Shown here: piece after piece, positions 49,717 through 58,451 of the stretch
How the letters are laid out: each line of letters starts with the position of its first letter
Position numbering within the stretch: the stretch's first letter is position 1
DNA from: PALSA-600 sp963842335
GTDB taxonomy: Bacteria; Actinomycetota; Thermoleophilia; Gaiellales; Gaiellaceae
Reading direction: 5' to 3'
Length of the DNA: 64,000 nucleotides
NCBI GenBank assembly: GCA_963842335.1
Contig: CAWJGF010000010.1
Span: 62,001-126,000 of the forward strand
Notes under the pieces: model-generated
What the model saw: only the letters and a program-made list of their open reading frames with translations
What the model was told of the DNA's origin: nothing
The model's database searches: none
Made by a program: the position numbers and the translations under genes

Positions 49717-50677
49717 AACCACCTACCTCAAGGCGATCACGGCGACGCTTGCGGCCGCAATGCGCGCCGATGACCGCGTCTTCGTGCTCGGCGAGGACGT
49801 CGCCGAAGGCGGCCCGTACACGGCGACCGCGGGCCTGGCAGAGGAGTTCGGCGTCGCCCGTGTGATCAATACGCCGATCAGCGAGGCAGCGATCACCGGC
49901 GTCGCGATCGGAGCTGCGCAGTCCGGACTGCGCCCCGTGCTCGAGATCATGTTCATCGACTTCATCACGCTGGCGCTCGACCAGCTTGTGAACGGCGCAG
50001 CGAAGGCGCACTTCATGTCAGGCGGGCAGCTGTCAGTGCCGCTCGTCCTGCGGACGCAGGGCGGTGCTGGGCAGCGCGGAGGAGCGCAGCACTCGCAGAG
50101 CCTCGAGAGCTGGCTCACGCACGTGCCTGGTCTGAAGGTCGTGCTGCCGAGTTGCGCCGCCGACGCGGCGGGGCTGCTCGCGAGCGCGATCGCCGACCCG
50201 AACCCGGTGGTCTTCATCGAGAACAAGCGTCTGTACTTTCGAACAGGGGAGGTCCGACTCGGGGGGGTGACGCCGATCGGGAAGGCAGCCACCCGGCGCG
50301 AGGGCGGCGACGTCACGATCGTCGCACTGTCCGCGATGGTCGACGAGGCTCTTGCGGCCGCAGCGACGCTCGCCACCGACGGGATCGAGGCGGAGGTGAT
50401 CGACCCGCGCACGCTCGTCCCGCTCGACCTCGACGCCGTCGTGGCCTCGGTCGGGCGCACCGGCAGGCTTGTCGTCGCGCATGAGGCGGTGCTGCACGGA
50501 GGCTTTGGTGCCGAGATCACAGCGGAGGTTCAGGCGGCCGCCTTCGACCATCTCGACGCCCCTGTGCAACGCGTCGGTGCGCCGTTCGCGCCCATCCCAT
50601 TCAGTCCGCCGCTCGAGGACGCGTATCTCCCCGGCGCGGCGGCGATCGTCGAGGCCGTGCACAGGACTCTGCGGTGA
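49709..50677 (+). CDS. E1 beta subunit (pair 2)
   Basis: 322 aa from GTG 49709, overlapping the alpha gene by 8 bases. Motifs FVLGEDVAEGGPYTATAGLA, VINTPISEAAITGVAIGAAQ (TPP Glu), PVLEIMFIDFITLALDQLVN, QGGAGQRGGAQHSQSLES and TGRLVVAHEAVLHGGFGAEI. The full acetoin/pyruvate dehydrogenase E1-beta pattern. Overlaps the following alcohol dehydrogenase as GTGA. Confidence 0.88.
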   Translation: MPETTYLKAITATLAAAMRADDRVFVLGEDVAEGGPYTATAGLAEEFGVARVINTPISEAAITGVAIGAAQSGLRPVLEIMFIDFITLALDQLVNGAAKAHFMSGGQLSVPLVLRTQGGAGQRGGAQHSQSLESWLTHVPGLKVVLPSCAADAAGLLASAIADPNPVVFIENKRLYFRTGEVRLGGVTPIGKAATRREGGDVTIVALSAMVDEALAAAATLATDGIEAEVIDPRTLVPLDLDAVVASVGRTGRLVVAHEAVLHGGFGAEITAEVQAAAFDHLDAPVQRVGAPFAPIPFSPPLEDAYLPGAAAIVEAVHRTLR

Positions 50678-51708
50678 TCGCGGCCGTGACCGAAGCGGTC
50701 GGAACGATGCGCGTCCGCGACGTGGCTGAGCCCGGCGAGCCCCAGGCGGGCGAGGTCCTCGTCCGCCCGACGGCGGTCGGCATCTGTGGCTCTGACTTCC
50801 ATTTCTTCGAGGGGCGGCTCTCCGAGCACGCCGGCGGCTCGGGCTTCCCACGCATTCAGGGACACGAGGTCGCGGCGACCGTCGAGGCGGTCGGGCCGGA
50901 CTGCCGCGCAGGTGTCGAGCCCGGTCAGATGGTTGCGCTCTTTCCGCTGAGCGCGTGCGGCGGCTGTTATCCGTGCCGAGTCGGCCGCCCGAACGTCTGT
51001 GTGAACTTCAGCCTCATCGGCATCCATAGCGACGGCGGGCTCCAGGCGTTGTTGTGCGTTGCCGACACGACCGTGTTTCCGATCGCCGTTGCGAGCCCCG
51101 CCGTCGCCGCGCTCGTCGAGCCGATCTCGATCGCCATGCGTGCCGTGCACCGCGGACGGATCGCGGACGGCGAGCGCGTCGTCGTCCTGGGCGCAGGGCC
51201 GATTGGGCAGTCGCTTCTCGTCGCCGCACAGGATCGCGGGGCGAGCGTTCTCGTCGTCGATCCGCTCGAGGACCGGCTTACGACCGCTCGCGCCCTCGGT
51301 GCAGACACGGTTCCGTGGACGACGGCGGACGATGTGGTCGCTTCTGCGCGCGCCTGGAGCGGAGGAGACGGCCCGCCGGTCGTGATCGACGCGACGGGTG
51401 TTCCGGCCGCCGTTCGGGCCGCCGTCGAGCTCGTGTCGCCGGCCGGGCGCTTCGTCCAGGTCGGGATGTCGGGCGACACCGTCGACCTACGCCTCGGGAG
51501 CTTCACCGAGAAGGAGCTGGACCTGCTCGGGGTCGCCTGCTGTGGGACAGGCGACTTCGCGGACGCGGTTGATCTGACCGAGCGCAACGCGGAACGGCTG
51601 GCGCAGCTCGTCAGCCACGAGTTCCCGCTCACCGAAGCCCCCGGGGCCATCCACTTCGCGATGGAGCACCCGCGCGAGGTGATGAAGGTCGTTGTTCGCG
51701 GTGACTGA
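50674..51708 (+). CDS. Zinc-dependent medium-chain alcohol dehydrogenase (threonine/sorbitol/butanediol type)
   Basis: 344 aa from GTG 50674 (GTGA overlap). Catalytic zinc region VGICGSDFHFFEG and IQGHEVAATVEAVG; structural-zinc Cys set in SACGGCYPCRVGRPNVC; NAD site VVVLGAGPIGQSLLVAAQD. Last gene of the ligM run. Butanediol dehydrogenase is a relative that would suit acetoin-type E1 neighbours; an aromatic diol or side-chain alcohol is an equal possibility. Confidence 0.85.
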   Translation: MIAAVTEAVGTMRVRDVAEPGEPQAGEVLVRPTAVGICGSDFHFFEGRLSEHAGGSGFPRIQGHEVAATVEAVGPDCRAGVEPGQMVALFPLSACGGCYPCRVGRPNVCVNFSLIGIHSDGGLQALLCVADTTVFPIAVASPAVAALVEPISIAMRAVHRGRIADGERVVVLGAGPIGQSLLVAAQDRGASVLVVDPLEDRLTTARALGADTVPWTTADDVVASARAWSGGDGPPVVIDATGVPAAVRAAVELVSPAGRFVQVGMSGDTVDLRLGSFTEKELDLLGVACCGTGDFADAVDLTERNAERLAQLVSHEFPLTEAPGAIHFAMEHPREVMKVVVRGD

Positions 51709-51716
51709 GTGCCGCG

Positions 51717-51746
51717 TTGATCTGCACAAATCCGATGCCGTAATAT
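51717..51746 (+). promoter_or_regulatory. Predicted sigma-70-type promoter of the GMC-ALDH-ADH unit
   Basis: TTGATC (51717-51722), 18-base spacer, TAATAT (51741-51746), followed by the operator at 51743 overlapping the -10 box and the GTG start at 51775. Confidence 0.55.
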
Positions 51747-51761
51747 CAGGTGGCCTGACAA
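51743..51761. promoter_or_regulatory. MarR-type operator O3, before the GMC-ALDH-ADH unit
   Basis: ATATCAGGTGGCCTGACAA has the same half sites (ATATCAGG and CCTGA) and 3-base spacer as O1 and O2. It overlaps the TAATAT -10 element, the right place for a repressor, 14 bases before the GMC start. Confidence 0.75.
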
Positions 51762-51774
51762 TGAAGGAGGCGCG

Positions 51775-53352
51775 GTGTACGACTATGTGATCGTCGGCGC
51801 GGGATCGGCGGGCTGCGTGCTCGCGGCGCGCCTGAGCGAAGACCCCGACGCGAAGGTCGCGCTGCTCGAGGCGGGGGGGCCGGACGGTCGCCCCGAGATC
51901 GCGATGCCGATGGCATTCCCAATGCTCTTGAAGTCGAGCGTCGACTGGGACCTGCTCGGCGAGCAGGAGCCGGGCCTCGCCAACCGGCGGCTCTTCCTGC
52001 CGCGTGGCAGGGTGATCGGCGGTTCCGGCTCGATCAATGCGATGATCTACATCCGCGGCAACCGGGCCGACTTCGACGGCTGGGCCGCGGGTGGCGCGAG
52101 CGGCTGGGGCTACGACGACGTGCTGCCGTACTTCAAGCGCTCGGAGGACAACGAGCGCGGCGAGAGCGAGTTCCACGGGGTGGGCGGCCCGATGGCCGTC
52201 TCCGACGGTCGCGCGATGACCCCATTGATCGAGACGATGATCGAGGCGAGCGTCCTAGCAGGCATCGACCAGACGGACGATTTCAACGGAGCCGAGCAGG
52301 CAGGCGTTGGGCGTTTTCAACTGACCCAGCGCAACGGGCGGCGATGCTCGACCGCAGCCGCGTTCCTTCATCCGGCGATCGACCGTCCGAATCTCGACGT
52401 CTTCACCGACGCGTTCGCGCTCAGGATCCTGTTCGACGGCATTCGCGCGACCGGGGTCGAGTTTGCGCGCGGTGGCCAAGCGGAGAAGATCCACGCCTCC
52501 CGGGAAGTGATCCTGTCCGCAGGTGCGTATCACTCGCCGACGCTGTTGCTCCTCTCGGGGATCGGGCCTGCAGACGACCTGAAGCTCTTCGGAATCGACG
52601 TGCGTGAGGATCTGCCGGTCGGCCACAACCTGCAGGACCACTTGATGGCTCAGCTCAACTACGAAACCGATGAGCGGTCGCTGTTCGGCTCGTTCACGCC
52701 CGAGAACTTCGAGCGTTTCGAGCAGGACGGCACGGGGCCGCTGTCCTCGAACATCCCTGAGGCCGGCGCGTTCCTGCGCTCGAGACCCGACCTCGACGCG
52801 CCCGACGTCCAGTTCCACTACGCACCGTCGATGTTCTACGACGAGGGCCTGACAGCCCCTCACGCTCACGGCTACTGCTTCGGACCGGTGGTGATCAAGC
52901 CGTCGAGCCGCGGGCGTGTCACGTTGCGCACGCCGTTGCCCGACTCGAAGCCCTGCGTGCGGTGCAACTTCCTCGACACCGAGGAAGACCGGCGCTCGCT
53001 GATCGAGGGTGTGCGGGTAGCGCTTCGGATCGCGGAGCAAGCTCCTCTGCAGGCGGTGGCGCGGTCACCGTTCAGCGTCCCGGAGGACGGCTCCGACGAA
53101 GGGATCCTCACCTGGGCTAGGCGCTCCGGCCAGACCGTGTATCACCCGACGTCCACATGCGCGATGGGCGCGGTCGTCGACCCGGATCTTCGTGTCTACG
53201 GCATCGACGGCCTGCGGGTCATCGATGCGTCCGTCATGCCGACGATCACGCGCGGGAACACGAACGCCGCGACGATCATGATTGCCGAGAAGGCTGCCGA
53301 CCTGATCGCCGAGCGCAGCCCCGAAACCACCTACGTGGAGGAGAGTGTCTGA
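51775..53352 (+). CDS. GMC-family oxidoreductase (choline dehydrogenase/alcohol oxidase-like)
   Basis: 525 aa from GTG 51775 with AAGGAGG four bases upstream. FAD-binding YDYVIVGAGSAGCVLAARLS, GGSGSINAMIYIRGNRADFD (GMC signature 1), SREVILSAGAYHSPTLLLLS (signature 2), active His in QTVYHPTSTCAMG and the second active-site Asn/His region ITRGNTNAATIMIAEKAADL. Oxidises primary alcohols to aldehydes; the next gene oxidises the aldehyde. Under operator O3, so an aryl or cinnamyl alcohol is the best guess. Confidence 0.88.
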   Translation: MYDYVIVGAGSAGCVLAARLSEDPDAKVALLEAGGPDGRPEIAMPMAFPMLLKSSVDWDLLGEQEPGLANRRLFLPRGRVIGGSGSINAMIYIRGNRADFDGWAAGGASGWGYDDVLPYFKRSEDNERGESEFHGVGGPMAVSDGRAMTPLIETMIEASVLAGIDQTDDFNGAEQAGVGRFQLTQRNGRRCSTAAAFLHPAIDRPNLDVFTDAFALRILFDGIRATGVEFARGGQAEKIHASREVILSAGAYHSPTLLLLSGIGPADDLKLFGIDVREDLPVGHNLQDHLMAQLNYETDERSLFGSFTPENFERFEQDGTGPLSSNIPEAGAFLRSRPDLDAPDVQFHYAPSMFYDEGLTAPHAHGYCFGPVVIKPSSRGRVTLRTPLPDSKPCVRCNFLDTEEDRRSLIEGVRVALRIAEQAPLQAVARSPFSVPEDGSDEGILTWARRSGQTVYHPTSTCAMGAVVDPDLRVYGIDGLRVIDASVMPTITRGNTNAATIMIAEKAADLIAERSPETTYVEESV

Positions 53353-54833
53353 TGAGCGTCACTGAGCAGGTCGTTGGGGAGCTCCTCAACAAGGATGACT
53401 GGACGGGGAAGATCTATAGCGACGGCTGGGTCGATGCCCCGAAGAGCATCGAGACGGTAGAGCCGGCGACCGGCGAGGTGCTTGGCGTCGCCGGTGTCGC
53501 AGATGCCGCAGCGGTCGCCAACGCAGCAAAGTCGGCGGCACATGCCCAGCGCGCCTGGGCCGCCGTTCCGATGGCCGATCGGGTGGCGATCGTCAGCCGT
53601 GCCGGAGAGCTCCTCGAGCGCCACCGGGCGGAGATCACGACCTGGATGGTGCGCGAGTCCGGAGCGATCCCGCCGAAGGTCGACCATGAGATCACGGCGT
53701 CGATCGGGCAGCTCGAGCAGGCAGCCACGCTGACCGACGACCTTCTCGAGCGCACGCTGTCGTCCCCGATTCCTGGGCGGACCTCGACGGCGCGCCGCGC
53801 GCCGATCGGAGTGGTGGGCGTGATCGCGCCCTGGAACTTCCCGATCGTGCTGGCAATGCGGTCGATCGGCCCGGCGCTCGTGCTCGGAAACGCGATCGTG
53901 CTGAAGAGCGACCCGAACACCCCTGTGACCGGTGGTGTCGTGATCGCAAGGATCTTCGAGGAGGCCGGGCTGCCCTCGGGTGTCCTGCACGTCTTCTCCG
54001 GTGGCCCCGAGATCGGGCAGGCGCTCGTCGAGGATCCGTCGGTCCGGATGATCTCGTTCACTGGGTCGACTGCGACCGGCCGCATCGTCGGCGAGACCGC
54101 CGGCCGTACCCTGAAGCGCGTCGTGCTCGAGCTCGGTGGCAACAGCCCGCTCGTCGTGCTCGATGACGCAGACATCGAGGCGGCGTCCTCGGCCGGGGCG
54201 TGGGGGTCGTTCCTGCATCAGGGTCAGATCTGCCTGGCCGTCAGCCGGCATCTGGTGCACGAGTCGATCGTCGACGACTACGTCGCGGCACTGGCAGCGC
54301 GGGCAGAGCACCTGCCTGTGGGCGACCCGGCGAGCGGCCAGGTGGCTCTCGGCCCGCTCATCAACGAGAAGCAGGCAGAACGGGTGCAGAAAATCGTTGA
54401 CGAGACGGTGACGGAGGGAGCGTCGCTCGTTGTCGGCGGTCAGCGAGACGGCCTGTTCTTCCCCGCGACGGTGCTTCGCGGCGTGCGACCCGAGATGTCG
54501 GCGTTCCGGAACGAGATCTTCGGCCCGGTCGCTGCGATCACGACGTTCAAGACCGACGACGAAGCTGTCGCGCTCGCGAACCAGACGGAGTACGGGCTGT
54601 CGGCCGCCGTCCAGTCGGGGAGCCGGGCAAGAGCGGCCGCGGTCGCTGCGCGCCTCGAAGCCGGAATGGTTCACATCAACGACCAGACCGTCAACGAGGA
54701 GGCGCCCGCTCCCTTCGGCGGATTCAAATGCTCATCGAATGGCGGTCACTTCGGCGGCGTCGGCCAGCTCGACCTCTGGACCGAGTGGCAGTGGGTCACG
54801 TCGAGAGACAAGGCAGAGCCGTTCCCGTTCTAG
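53352..54833 (+). CDS. Aldehyde dehydrogenase (benzaldehyde/vanillin dehydrogenase-like)
   Basis: 493 aa from ATG 53352 (TGATG overlap of one base). NAD-dependent ALDH: APWNFPIVLAM (Asn162), LKSDPNTP (Lys185), FTGSTATGRIVGETAG, catalytic-base Glu260 in LELGGNSPLVV and nucleophile Cys294 in HQGQICLAVSR. Features such as RRAPIGVVGVIAPWNFPIVL and HFGGVGQLDLWTEWQWVT resemble benzaldehyde/vanillin dehydrogenases. Vanillin from Ech is a natural substrate; co-regulation by the shared operator supports it. Confidence 0.87.
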   Translation: MSVTEQVVGELLNKDDWTGKIYSDGWVDAPKSIETVEPATGEVLGVAGVADAAAVANAAKSAAHAQRAWAAVPMADRVAIVSRAGELLERHRAEITTWMVRESGAIPPKVDHEITASIGQLEQAATLTDDLLERTLSSPIPGRTSTARRAPIGVVGVIAPWNFPIVLAMRSIGPALVLGNAIVLKSDPNTPVTGGVVIARIFEEAGLPSGVLHVFSGGPEIGQALVEDPSVRMISFTGSTATGRIVGETAGRTLKRVVLELGGNSPLVVLDDADIEAASSAGAWGSFLHQGQICLAVSRHLVHESIVDDYVAALAARAEHLPVGDPASGQVALGPLINEKQAERVQKIVDETVTEGASLVVGGQRDGLFFPATVLRGVRPEMSAFRNEIFGPVAAITTFKTDDEAVALANQTEYGLSAAVQSGSRARAAAVAARLEAGMVHINDQTVNEEAPAPFGGFKCSSNGGHFGGVGQLDLWTEWQWVTSRDKAEPFPF

Positions 54834-54840
54834 GCAACTC

Positions 54841-55854
54841 GTGAAGGCCGCCGTTCTTCGCGAGTACCACCGGCCGCTCGAGCTCGTCGAGCGGCCGGTG
54901 CCGGAGCTCGCGCACGCGAGCGACGTCCTCGTCCGCATCGGCGGGGCCGGTGTGTGCGCGACCGACCTGCATGCGATCGAGGGGCTCATGGAGCCGGCCG
55001 GTGTGACCCTGCCGCGTGTGCTCGGCCACGAGAACGCGGGTTGGGTGGAAGAGGCAGGTGCGGGCGTGACCACTGTGTCGAGCGGCGATGCGGTTCTCCT
55101 CTATCCGCCGTTCAGCTGCGGCCTCTGCGTGGCGTGCCGACGCGGCAACGACATGCACTGCGTGCGGCACGAATTCACCGGCCTTTCGGTGGACGGCGGA
55201 TTCGCCGACTACGTGCTCGTCTCGGAGCGCTCGCTGCTGCGGTTGCCCGAGGGCGTCGACCCTGCGGCCGTTGCACCACACGCCGACGCTGGCCTGACCG
55301 CGTATCACGCGGTCCGCCGACTCGCGCACCTCGCGGTCCCAGGATCGACGGCGGCGGTGATCGGCGTCGGTGGTGTCGGGCACATCGCGCTCCAGCTGTT
55401 GCGCGAGCTCGGGTCGAGCTCCGTGATCGCCGTCGACACCGACGAACGGCGTCGGCGCCTTGCGACCGAGCTCGGCGCCGACGAGGTTGTCGCCGGCGCG
55501 GATGCGGTGCGCGAGGCGACGGACGGCCGCGGCGTCGATCTCGTCTTCGACTTCGTCGGCACCGACGAGACCCATGGGACCTCGGCAGCGATGCTCGCGC
55601 GCGGCGGGACGTACTCGGTGATCGGTTACGGCGGGACGATCTCGATCCCGTCGGGGACGCTCGTCGTGAACGAGCACTCGGTCGTCGGCAACCTCGTCGG
55701 TACGTGGGTCGACCTTTACGAATTGCTCCAGCTTCACGCCGCCGGCAGGGTCACGTTGACGACCGAGACCCACCCGCTCGAGTCGGTGAACGACGTGCTC
55801 GCGAAGCTGCGCGAAGGTGAGGTCACCGGCCGCGCCGTGCTGGTCCCCGCGTAG
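54841..55854 (+). CDS. Zinc-dependent alcohol dehydrogenase (NAD(P))
   Basis: 337 aa from GTG 54841, seven bases after the ALDH stop. Catalytic zinc GGAGVCATDLHAIEG and VLGHENAGWVEEAG; structural zinc Cys in SCGLCVACRRGNDMHC; cofactor site AAVIGVGGVGHIALQLLREL. Similar to aryl-alcohol and long-chain alcohol dehydrogenases. Third gene of the O3 unit; with the GMC enzyme it offers two routes from alcohol to aldehyde. Confidence 0.86.
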   Translation: MKAAVLREYHRPLELVERPVPELAHASDVLVRIGGAGVCATDLHAIEGLMEPAGVTLPRVLGHENAGWVEEAGAGVTTVSSGDAVLLYPPFSCGLCVACRRGNDMHCVRHEFTGLSVDGGFADYVLVSERSLLRLPEGVDPAAVAPHADAGLTAYHAVRRLAHLAVPGSTAAVIGVGGVGHIALQLLRELGSSSVIAVDTDERRRRLATELGADEVVAGADAVREATDGRGVDLVFDFVGTDETHGTSAAMLARGGTYSVIGYGGTISIPSGTLVVNEHSVVGNLVGTWVDLYELLQLHAAGRVTLTTETHPLESVNDVLAKLREGEVTGRAVLVPA

Positions 55855-55899
55855 CTCGCCCGTTCGGGGCGGTTCCCGGAGATCGGCTGGGATCAACAA

Positions 55900-55931
55900 G
55901 GCCAACGACCCTTGCCCGGGCCAATGACCCT
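55900..55931. repeat. Short direct repeat between convergent genes
   Basis: GGCCAACGACCCT (55900-55912) and GGCCAATGACCCT (55919-55931) differ at one base and are 19 bases apart, inside the 108-bp gap between genes ending at 55854 and 55963. No terminator-like hairpin is obvious there. Confidence 0.4.
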
Positions 55932-55962
55932 GCGGACGACGCCTGGCGGTCGACGGTGACGC

Positions 55963-56691
55963 TCAGGCCGCGGGGTTCCCGCGCAGCAGATACGCCGACC
56001 GGAGGATGTCCGGCTCGTCCTTCAAGCGCTGCGCCGTGCCTGCGTAGTGGATCCGTCCACCCTCGATCACATACGCCTTGTCGGCCAGCCCGAGTGCGAC
56101 GTGCGCGAACTGCTCGATCAGCAGGACGCCGACACCGGATTCGGCAACCGCGGCGAGCGTCGGGACGAGGCGCTTGACGATCACAGGCGCGAGGCCGAGC
56201 GACAGCTCGTCGACGAGCACGACCTTGGGCTGCGAGACGAGCGCCTGCGCCAGAACGAGCATCTGTTGCTCACCGCCCGAGAGCAGGCGCGCCTGGATGT
56301 CCCAGCGCTTTTGCAGCTCCGGGAAGAGCTCGAGGGCGTGCTCGATCCCGCGGGCCGCGTCGGAACGGCTGAGCGCGTATGTCGCGACGCGCAAATTGTC
56401 CTGGACGGTCAGGTCGGTCAGCAGCCGGCGGCCCTCGGGAACGACGGCGACGCCGGCTGCGCGGACACGCTCCGGGCGCAGCCCGGTCAGGTCGCGCTCG
56501 CCGAGCAAGACACGCCCGTCGCTCGGGCGCAGGACACCGCCGACTGCCAGCACGAGGGTCGACTTACCGGCGCCGTTTGCGCCCAGCAGAGCTGTCACCT
56601 GGCCGGGCGGGATCTCCATCGAGACCTCGCGCACGACCGGATGGCCACCACGCGGGACGGACAGGCTCTCGAGCCTGAGAGTCTCGCTCAC
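55963..56691 (-). CDS. livF: ABC transporter ATP-binding protein, LivF type (importer 2)
   Basis: 242 aa from GTG 56691 with AGGAGGT abutting the start. Walker A ALLGANGAGKSTLVLAVGG, GVAVVPEGRRLLTDLTVQDN, signature LLSGGEQQMLVLAQAL, Walker B VVLVDELSLGLAP (Asp-Glu). Last gene of the five-gene minus-strand importer that starts with the binding protein at 60716; overlaps LivG by 4 bases. Confidence 0.9.
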   Translation of the reverse strand: MSETLRLESLSVPRGGHPVVREVSMEIPPGQVTALLGANGAGKSTLVLAVGGVLRPSDGRVLLGERDLTGLRPERVRAAGVAVVPEGRRLLTDLTVQDNLRVATYALSRSDAARGIEHALELFPELQKRWDIQARLLSGGEQQMLVLAQALVSQPKVVLVDELSLGLAPVIVKRLVPTLAAVAESGVGVLLIEQFAHVALGLADKAYVIEGGRIHYAGTAQRLKDEPDILRSAYLLRGNPAA

Positions 56692-57404
56692 ACCTCCTCC
56701 TCGGTGCCGAGGTAGGCGCGCATGACGTGCTCGTTGCGCAGGACATCGGCCGTCGGACCCGAGGCGATGAGCTTGCCGAAGTCCAGGACGGCCGTTGTCT
56801 CGCAGCAGGCAGAGACGAGAGCCATGTCGTGGTCGACGAGGATCACGAGCGCGCCGAACCGTCCCGGGATTTGCCGGATCACGGCGGCGAGGTGGCTTGT
56901 CTCCTCGTCGGGCAGCCCCGCAGCCGGCTCGTCGAGCAAGACCATCCGTGGCCGGCCGACGACGGCTCGGGCGACCTCCACGAGTCGCCGCTCACGCGCG
57001 CCGAGCCGTCCGACCTTCGAGCTGGGACTCGCCGTCAGGCCAACGAATTCGATGGCGCTCAACACGTCGTCGCGTCGTGTCGCACGCTTTGCACCTGAGT
57101 GCTCGTGGATCATCGCCACGTTGTCGAAGATCGAGAGCTGTTCCACCGCCATCTCGGTCTGGAACGTCCGGCGCAGCCCCCAGCGCGCCCGCCGGTAGTC
57201 GGCCATCTTCAGGAGGTTCTCGCCGAACGCGGTGACCGTGCCCGCAGCCGGACGCACGAACCCGCTGAGCACGTTGAAGAACGTCGTCTTGCCGGCGCCG
57301 TTCGGGCCGATCAGGCCGCAGGTCCCGCCGGGAAAGACGAGGGAGACATCGTCGATCGGCGTTACGCCCGCGAAGCGGACGGTCAGCCCCGTGACCTCGA
57401 TCAT
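56688..57404 (-). CDS. livG: ABC transporter ATP-binding protein, LivG type (importer 2)
   Basis: 238 aa from ATG 57404 (ATGA overlap with livM). Walker A GLIGPNGAGKTTFFNVLSGF, LRRTFQTEMAVEQLSIFDNV, LivG-type signature LGARERRLVEVARAV, Walker B MVLLDEPAAGLPDEE, switch His LVDHDMALVSACCE. Differs considerably from the importer 1 LivG, so the two systems are not a recent duplication. Confidence 0.9.
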   Translation of the reverse strand: MIEVTGLTVRFAGVTPIDDVSLVFPGGTCGLIGPNGAGKTTFFNVLSGFVRPAAGTVTAFGENLLKMADYRRARWGLRRTFQTEMAVEQLSIFDNVAMIHEHSGAKRATRRDDVLSAIEFVGLTASPSSKVGRLGARERRLVEVARAVVGRPRMVLLDEPAAGLPDEETSHLAAVIRQIPGRFGALVILVDHDMALVSACCETTAVLDFGKLIASGPTADVLRNEHVMRAYLGTEEEV

Positions 57405-58447
57405 TTCTCCGGCCCGCGTGCGCGCGGCAGCTTGCGAACGCCGCTGAAGATCAGTCGTGCGAGCTTCGCCACGTCCTTCGGGAACTGGTCGACGAGACCG
57501 CCCGGAGCCGTCAGCAGGACCTGCAGGAGCCCGGCGCCGAAGATGATCAGCAGGAAGTTCGGGTTCAAGCCCCACTGCGCCTGAAAGAGGAACGGGAGTC
57601 CCTGGTTGAAGATCCCTGCGATGACCGCGCCCCACAGGCTGAAAATGCCGCCGATCAGCGCTGTCGCGCCGAGCGTCAGTGAGTCCTGCGTCTGGAAGGT
57701 GATGGCGCGCGGCACCCCGACCTGGGCGGCGAGGAGAAAGCCGGCGACGCCGGTCACGAACGAGGCGAGGGCGAACGCCCACAGCTTGTAGAGGGTGATG
57801 TTGACACCGGCGGCGAGTGCCGCAGGCTCACTCTCGCGAATCGTCGCCCAGGCCCGCCCGGGCTTGCTCGCGACGTGCACGAGTGCGAGCAGGAAGAGGA
57901 TCGCGCAGACGATCACCGTGTAGCGGTAGTACGCGACATCGCCGACGGCCCACGACGGCCGGCGCACGGGCGGGGTGCTGGTCGTCAGCGCACCGGCGCT
58001 CGAGCGGCCGGTGAACCCGCCGCCCCCGCTCGGGAAGTCGGTCACCGAGAGGACGATCGTGGTCGCGCCTGCGAACATCAGCGTGATCAGCGCGAGATAG
58101 AGCCCCGAAAGACGGAGCGCCGGTAGACCGACGAGGACACCGATCGCACAGGTGATCGCGCCCGCGAGCAGCAACACGACCGGGAACGGCAGGGACGTCG
58201 CGTACGCGATCCGCGTGCCGATCCAGCAGCCGATCGTGAGCAGCGCCACCTGGCCGAGGGAGATCAAACCTACGCGGCCGTAGAGGATGCCGAACCCAAG
58301 CGCGACCACTGAGTAAATGGCCACGCTCGTAAATGTGGTGATCCAGTCCGCACCGGCAGTGTGCGGCAGCACGAAGAGAACGATCGCGAGCAGGCCGACG
58401 GCGACCGCCGCTCGCACGGCCACGCCGCGCTCGAGGTACGCGCTCAT
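57401..58447 (-). CDS. livM: Branched-chain-type ABC permease, LivM family (importer 2)
   Basis: 348 aa from ATG 58447. Polytopic; YGRVGLISLGQVALLTIGCW, ALRLSGLYLALITLMFAGAT, ATPase-contact loop RAWATIRESEPAALAAGVNI and SLTLGATALIGGIFSLWGAV. A periplasmic-side insert GGGGFTGRSSAGALTTSTPP is longer than usual. Pairs with LivH at 59381. Confidence 0.9.
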   Translation of the reverse strand: MSAYLERGVAVRAAVAVGLLAIVLFVLPHTAGADWITTFTSVAIYSVVALGFGILYGRVGLISLGQVALLTIGCWIGTRIAYATSLPFPVVLLLAGAITCAIGVLVGLPALRLSGLYLALITLMFAGATTIVLSVTDFPSGGGGFTGRSSAGALTTSTPPVRRPSWAVGDVAYYRYTVIVCAILFLLALVHVASKPGRAWATIRESEPAALAAGVNITLYKLWAFALASFVTGVAGFLLAAQVGVPRAITFQTQDSLTLGATALIGGIFSLWGAVIAGIFNQGLPFLFQAQWGLNPNFLLIIFGAGLLQVLLTAPGGLVDQFPKDVAKLARLIFSGVRKLPRARGPEK

Positions 58448-58451
58448 AGGC

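Noticed and set aside
46709..51708. Complete acetoin dehydrogenase (aco) operon
   Set aside because: E2 and E3 genes are lacking and E1 is duplicated; the setting behind a LigM-like gene does not match aco loci.
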